From an uncultured Prevotella sp. (GTDB taxonomy: Bacteria; Bacteroidota; Bacteroidia; Bacteroidales; Bacteroidaceae): a stretch of 36,132 nt of DNA. Positions 33,506 through 36,132 of this stretch are shown here, piece after piece. The position numbers were made by a program, and so were the translations under genes. Under the pieces are notes generated by a model, which had not been told where the DNA came from, searched no databases, and saw only the letters and a program-made list of their open reading frames with translations. Positions within the stretch are counted from its first letter, which is position 1. The number at the start of each line of letters is the position of its first letter. The stretch lies in contig UQWP01000037.1 of NCBI GenBank assembly GCA_900544825.1, forward strand, positions 1 to 36,132. Direction: 5' to 3'.

Positions 33506-36061
33506 ATGAGACTAAACAAGATCAAGAAATCAGTTATGTTAAGCGCTGCCCTGCTCTCTTCTTTCAGTGTGCAGGCAGCCCAGCAATTCGTCCATTTCCA
33601 TCAGGGCGATGTACTTCTCAACCCAGGCAACCGGGTAGAAATCTATATGGATGCCAACGACTGCAAGGGCGTTAGCTATGCTGTCCAGGCACTCATCAAG
33701 GACTTCCGTCAGGTAAGCGGATGTCAGGCTACCCTCACCTCTCAGTCTGGCAAGACTCCTGGCAAGATCTCCCAGCCAGGCATCCTGGTAGGAACCCTGG
33801 GCCATTCAGCCGCCATCGACCAGCTGGTGCGCCAGAAACGTATCGATGCCCGACAACTCAAGGGCAAGCGCGAGAAATTCATCATCACCGTGGTAGATGG
33901 TCAGCTCGTCATCGCAGGAAGCGACCGCCGAGGCACCATCTATGGCATCTACGAACTCTCCCAGCAGATGGGCGTATCGCCTTGGTATGACTGGGCAGAC
34001 GTTCCCGTGGAGCATCACGACTCCATCTTCGTGAACAAAGGAATCTATACCGATGGCGAACCAGCCGTGCGCTACCGTGGCATCTTCCTCAACGACGAGG
34101 CGCCTTGCCTCACCTCCTGGGTGAAGAATACCTACGGCACCGAGTATGGCGACCACCGTTTCTACCAGCGCGTCTTCGAACTGATACTGCGACTGAGAGG
34201 TAACATGATGTGGCCAGCCATGTGGGGCTGGGCTTTCTATGCCGATGACCCGGAGAACGAGAAGACGGCAGATGAAATGGGCGTGGTGATGAGCACCTCC
34301 CATCATGAGCCGATGGCTCGCAACCACCAGGAATACGCCCGCAACCGAAAGGGATGGGGACCTTGGAACTATCAGAAGAACAAGGCAAACCTGCAGAAGT
34401 TCTTCCGTGAAGGCATCGAACGCATGAAGGGTACCGAACAGATCGTGACCATCGGAATGCGTGGCGACGGCGATGAGGCAATGAGCGAAGAGGCTGATAC
34501 AAAGCTGATGACCAACATCATCAACGACCAGCGCAAGATCATCACCGACGTAACCGGAAAGAAGGCAAGCGAGACTCCGCAGGTATGGGCACTATATAAA
34601 GAGGTGATGGATTACTATGACAAGGGTATGAAGGTGCCCGATGACGTAACCCTGCTGCTCTGCGATGACAACTGGGGCAACGTGCGCCGTGTGCCGAATG
34701 CCCAGGAACGAAAGCACAAGGGCGGATGGGGACTCTACTATCACGTAGATTACGTAGGTGCTCCAAGAAACTCCAAGTTGCTCAACGTAACTCCAGTGCA
34801 GAACCCTTGGGAACAGCTGACACTTGCTTACGAGAATGGCATCGACCGCCTCTGGATTCTCAACGTGGGCGATCTCAAGCCGATGGAATATCCTATCAGC
34901 CAGTTTATGGATATGGCTTGGAATCCACGCAAATATGATGTAAACAGTATCACCCGCCACACCCGCGACTGGTGCGCCCAGCAGTTTGGCGAATCGCAGG
35001 CTGATGAGGCGGCACGCATTTTGAACCTCATCTGCAAGTACAATGGCCGCTGCACTCCGGAGATGCTCGACAAGAATACCTACAGTCTGGAGAACGGCGA
35101 ATGGCAGGAGGTGGTGAATCAGTATCTCCAGCTCGAAGCTGATGCTTTGCGCCAGTACAACAGTCTGCCTGCCGCCTATCATGATGCCTACCGTCAGATC
35201 ATCCTCTTCCCTATCGAGCTGATGAGCAATCTGCATCAGATGTACTTCGCCCAGGCACAGAACCATGCACTCTACAAGCAGGGCAATCCGAAGGCGAACG
35301 TATGGGCGGATGAATGCGAGCGCCTCTTCAAGCGCGACTCTCTGATCTGCGACTTCTACAACCACAAGATGTCGGGCGGCAAGTGGAACGGAATGATGAC
35401 CCAGAAGCATATCGGCTACAAGATCTGGAATGATGATTTCGAGAAGGATACCTGTCCGGAACTCTTCCGTGTATCAGCTTCCGAGGCTCCTGTTATCGCC
35501 GAAAACAACGGCGTGGTGGAAATCGAAGCACCCTTCTTCGCATCCAAGACCGATGCAGTTCCAGAAGGCAAGGAGAAGGAGGGAGCCAAGTGGGTTCAGA
35601 TTCCGTTCATGGGCAAGAGCCTTGCCGGAATGACGCTCATGCCATACACCAAGGGCGTGAAGGGCGCCAGCATCACCTATCAGTTTAAGATGAATGCCCT
35701 GGCACGAAATGCCGCTTCATCCAACAACGCAGAAAGCAAGAAGGTGCGCATCCACGTCATCATCAAGTCAACCCTGGATTATCAGAACAAGGGCGGCATG
35801 ACTTATGGCGTAAGCGTAGATGGAGCCGAACCTGTCATCGTCAACTTCAATCACAATCTGAACGAGAAGCCGGAGAATATCTACAGCATCTACTACCCTA
35901 CGGTAGCCACCCGCATCATCGACAAGGTGATAGAAGTAGAGCTCCCTGCCACCGGCGACGGCATCCATACGCTCACCCTGACGCCTAACGACCCAGCCAT
36001 CATCTTCGAGAAGATCGTGATAGACGGAAGAGGAGGGAAAGGGAGAATCAAGGTAATATAA
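33506..36061 (+). CDS. Glycoside hydrolase family 115 xylan alpha-1,2-glucuronidase
   Basis: An 851-residue secreted enzyme expected to remove (4-O-methyl-)glucuronic acid side chains from xylan, including internal residues. The signal peptide is about 1-24 (ending SVQAAQ). GH115 hallmarks are 'GSDRRGTIYGIYELSQQMG', 'RYRGIFLNDEAP', 'RLRGNMMWPAMW', 'MSTSHHEPM', 'IGMRGDGDEAM', 'LLCDDNWGN' and 'WILNVGDLKPMEYPI'. A C-terminal beta-sandwich (about 680-851) completes the usual architecture, so the length is normal. The exact catalytic residues are not assigned here. It stands alone next to dnaG and not in a visible xylan PUL, although genes beyond the window edge are unseen. Confidence 0.93.
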   Translation: MRLNKIKKSVMLSAALLSSFSVQAAQQFVHFHQGDVLLNPGNRVEIYMDANDCKGVSYAVQALIKDFRQVSGCQATLTSQSGKTPGKISQPGILVGTLGHSAAIDQLVRQKRIDARQLKGKREKFIITVVDGQLVIAGSDRRGTIYGIYELSQQMGVSPWYDWADVPVEHHDSIFVNKGIYTDGEPAVRYRGIFLNDEAPCLTSWVKNTYGTEYGDHRFYQRVFELILRLRGNMMWPAMWGWAFYADDPENEKTADEMGVVMSTSHHEPMARNHQEYARNRKGWGPWNYQKNKANLQKFFREGIERMKGTEQIVTIGMRGDGDEAMSEEADTKLMTNIINDQRKIITDVTGKKASETPQVWALYKEVMDYYDKGMKVPDDVTLLLCDDNWGNVRRVPNAQERKHKGGWGLYYHVDYVGAPRNSKLLNVTPVQNPWEQLTLAYENGIDRLWILNVGDLKPMEYPISQFMDMAWNPRKYDVNSITRHTRDWCAQQFGESQADEAARILNLICKYNGRCTPEMLDKNTYSLENGEWQEVVNQYLQLEADALRQYNSLPAAYHDAYRQIILFPIELMSNLHQMYFAQAQNHALYKQGNPKANVWADECERLFKRDSLICDFYNHKMSGGKWNGMMTQKHIGYKIWNDDFEKDTCPELFRVSASEAPVIAENNGVVEIEAPFFASKTDAVPEGKEKEGAKWVQIPFMGKSLAGMTLMPYTKGVKGASITYQFKMNALARNAASSNNAESKKVRIHVIIKSTLDYQNKGGMTYGVSVDGAEPVIVNFNHNLNEKPENIYSIYYPTVATRIIDKVIEVELPATGDGIHTLTLTPNDPAIIFEKIVIDGRGGKGRIKVI

Positions 36062-36132
36062 AGGTATAATATAATAACAATACTGCGTTAAATTAATATT
36101 TAATCGTCTGTAAATCAATAACTTATATTAAG
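36062..36132. other. AT-rich non-coding end of the window
   Basis: 71 nt after the GH115 stop containing the AT palindrome ATTAATATTTAAT. No terminator with a T-run, gene start or RNA is recognisable. Confidence 0.5.

Noticed and set aside
1..36132. CRISPR arrays, insertion sequences, prophage, integrases, toxin-antitoxin pairs or restriction systems
   Set aside because: None was seen. No spacer-repeat pattern, transposase, recombinase or phage protein appears, and the tRNA-Tyr is not followed by an integrase or a repeated 3' end.

Overview
The window looks like a chromosomal segment of a gut- or rumen-type Bacteroidota, most likely Prevotellaceae (Prevotella/Segatella, S. copri-like). The evidence is a SusC/SusD polysaccharide utilization locus (PUL) with a hybrid two-component regulator, repeated Bacteroidota-type promoters (TTTG, 19-20 bp, TAnnTTTG), mostly A-rich leaders without Shine-Dalgarno sequences, and a typical Bacteroidota set of housekeeping genes. 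The genus is inferred from protein style; no database was searched.

Layout. (1) 1-14194, minus strand: a beta-glucan-type PUL. In transcription order it has its own hybrid two-component sensor (10064-14194, separate promoter and terminator), then an apparent operon GH5 endoglucanase, susC, susD, surface glycan-binding lipoprotein, GH3 beta-glucosidase, ended by a hairpin at 71-102. The model is: GH5 cuts the chain at the cell surface, the glycan-binding protein and SusCD capture and import oligosaccharides, periplasmic GH3 releases glucose, and the sensor detects oligosaccharide and activates the operon. (2) 14499-16637, plus strand: a secreted M3 peptidyl-dipeptidase. (3) 16708-17953, minus strand: a secreted thioredoxin-fold protein and a SprT-like metalloprotein. 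(4) 18267-18811, plus strand: a small unrecognised gene split by a -1 frame change at a slippery-looking heptamer. (5) 18945-23363, plus strand: a potABCD polyamine ABC importer operon. (6) 23581-23662: tRNA-Tyr(GTA). (7) 23838-27758, minus strand: RecD-like helicase, then gmd and fcl for GDP-L-fucose synthesis. (8) 27898-29772, plus strand: a small membrane-anchored protein, a DUF3822 protein and rsmD. (9) 29837-33268, minus strand: dnaG and a cardiolipin synthase. (10) 33506-36061, plus strand: a GH115 alpha-glucuronidase for xylan.

No CRISPR array, insertion sequence, phage gene or integrase was seen, and I found no clear evidence of an unprecedented multi-gene system. The items that deserve a second look are the frame-shifted small gene, a nearly leaderless sprT transcript, PotA with a duplicated C-terminal TOBE-like module, PotD with an added C-terminal membrane anchor, the uncharacterised membrane protein linked to DUF3822/rsmD, and a hairpin and a 14-bp tandem repeat lying on promoters.
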